This document shows, in pieces, positions 32,171 to 33,055 of a stretch of DNA of 33,055 nt. Position 1 is the stretch's first letter; the number at the start of each line of letters is the position of its first letter. Below the pieces are notes generated by a model. The model searched no databases, had not been told where the DNA came from, and was given only the letters and a program-made list of their open reading frames with translations. The DNA is taken from positions 1 through 33,055 of the forward strand of contig JALVAQ010000126.1 in assembly GCA_027011095.1 (NCBI GenBank). The letters run 5' to 3'. This DNA comes from Bacteroidales bacterium. GTDB lineage: Bacteria; Bacteroidota; Bacteroidia; Bacteroidales; F082. The translations under genes were made by a program, and so were the position numbers.

Positions 32171-32201
32171 TTGACAAAGCCTTCATTTATTTGTATCTTT
32201 G
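32171..32201 (+). promoter_or_regulatory. Promoter of queA
   Basis: TTGACA at 32171-32176 and TATCTTTG at 32194-32201 (exact TAnnTTTG) are separated by 17 bases. The predicted transcript would have a leader of about 75 bases, rich in A and T, with no recognisable riboswitch. Confidence 0.7.
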
Positions 32202-32281
32202 CCGACTTTTTAGTTTGTTTTTTTTATTGTAATAATTAAAGCATTGAAATACAAAACGATAATAACACAAAATAGCAATAT

Positions 32282-33055
32282 ATGAAGCTTTCTCAATTTA
32301 AATTTAATTTGCCCAAGGAGTTGATAGCTGATTTCCCTCCGAAAAACAGAGATGAATCAAGACTAATGGTTGTTGACAGGGCAAAAAAAACCATTGAACA
32401 CAAACAGTTTAAAGACATTATCAACTATTTTGATGATGGCGATGTTTTTGTAATCAACAACACGAGAGTGTTTCCTGCCCGATTATATGGCGAGAAAGAA
32501 AAAACAGGTGCTAAGATTGAGGTTTTTTTATTGAGAGAGCTTAACCGCGAAAGTCGTTTGTGGGACGTATTGGTTGATCCGGCCAGAAAAATAAGAATTG
32601 GAAACAAGCTCTATTTTGGCGAGGAAGACGAATTGGTGGCCGAGGTTATCGACAACACAACTTCGCGTGGCCGTACGCTTCGTTTTTTATTTGACGGCTC
32701 ATACGAAGAATTTAAAGCCACTCTCAAAAAATTGGGTGAAACACCGCTACCAAAAATTCATGCAAGAGAAGTAGCGCCTGAAGATGACGAACGATATCAA
32801 ACCATTTATGCCAAATATGAAGGAGCTGTTGCCGCTCCCACTGCCGGTATGCACTTCTCACGCGAACTAATGAAACGCCTGGAAATTAAAGGAGTAGATT
32901 TTGCCGAAATTACACTTCACACCGGGCTTGGCAACTTCAGGCCCATCGAGGTGGAAGACCTTACCAAACACAAAGTGGATTCGGAAGAGATGTACATTTC
33001 GGAACAAACAGCCAACCGGGTGAATCAGGCCATACAAAATGGTAAACGTATATGC
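32282..33055 (+). CDS. queA: QueA, S-adenosylmethionine:tRNA ribosyltransferase-isomerase (partial at right edge)
   Basis: Not in the ORF track because it runs off the window. From the ATG at 32282 there are 258 codons without a stop. [20 protein letters not shown], then [61 protein letters not shown] and [15 protein letters not shown] are all QueA hallmarks. It transfers the ribosyl part of SAM to preQ1-modified tRNA to give epoxyqueuosine, the next-to-last stage of queuosine formation. tRNA-Gln in this window is not a queuosine target (those are GUN anticodons). A full QueA is about 350 residues, so roughly 90 are outside. Confidence 0.97.
   Translation, partial: MKLSQFKFNLPKELIADFPPKNRDESRLMVVDRAKKTIEHKQFKDIINYFDDGDVFVINNTRVFPARLYGEKEKTGAKIEVFLLRELNRESRLWDVLVDPARKIRIGNKLYFGEEDELVAEVIDNTTSRGRTLRFLFDGSYEEFKATLKKLGETPLPKIHAREVAPEDDERYQTIYAKYEGAVAAPTAGMHFSRELMKRLEIKGVDFAEITLHTGLGNFRPIEVEDLTKHKVDSEEMYISEQTANRVNQAIQNGKRIC

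Overview
The window is a stretch of Bacteroidota chromosome, most likely from a free-living Bacteroidales/Marinilabiliales-type organism. The phylum call rests on several independent signs: TonB-dependent receptors with an N-terminal carboxypeptidase-regulatory-like domain, a DUF4249 lipoprotein next to one of them, three proteins with type IX secretion (T9SS) C-terminal tails, an ECF sigma factor of the Bacteroides type, the purH-mreBCD gene order, and promoters with the Bacteroidota -7 box TAnnTTTG. The order-level placement is inference.

Layout: 1-485 is the tail of a probable C45-type acyltransferase/hydrolase. 711-2396 holds a secreted BPL_N-like protein meeting an orphan ECF sigma factor tail to tail. 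2397-3263 has no intact gene: a frameshifted IS66-type transposase remnant followed by a series of small hairpin repeats. 3264-4362 (minus) is a DUF2141 protein and a Nudix/CoA-pyrophosphatase gene. 4455-6195 is a tight clpS-nfeD-floA operon closed by a terminator. 6350-8530 is a long RelA/SpoT protein whose hydrolase site is degenerate. 8589-11950 is a DUF4249 lipoprotein/TonB-dependent receptor pair.

11951-16034 is the most disturbed part. It contains a small exported protein, two T9SS cargo genes (one apparently missing its front), a 173-bp duplicate of the small protein's 3' end, and three related GC-rich inverted-repeat elements that share the motif AATCTTAAACAATGAACG or near variants. 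16035-18188 is rnr (RNase R), followed by a convergent MacB-type permease. 19599-23493 is purH-mreB-mreC-mreD. The cluster stops at mreD where mrdA and rodA would usually follow; instead there is a 619-bp decayed stretch with a broken HigB-type toxin and a palindromic possible operator.

24113-25299 carries an exported TPR protein and tRNA-Gln(CTG) with a clear promoter and terminator. 25302-29777 has a secreted M23 peptidase with a T9SS tail, an uncharacterised exported protein plus lipoprotein pair, a divergent Elp3-like radical SAM enzyme and a small outer-membrane-type protein. 29812-32055 (minus) is a second TonB-dependent receptor rich in histidine. 32282 to the right edge is the start of queA.

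No clearly new multi-gene system (defence, biosynthetic or mobile) is visible. The most notable items are the rearranged repeat/T9SS region, the degenerate hydrolase domain of the RSH protein, the truncated mre cluster with toxin debris, and the unassigned lipoprotein pair at 26683-27916.
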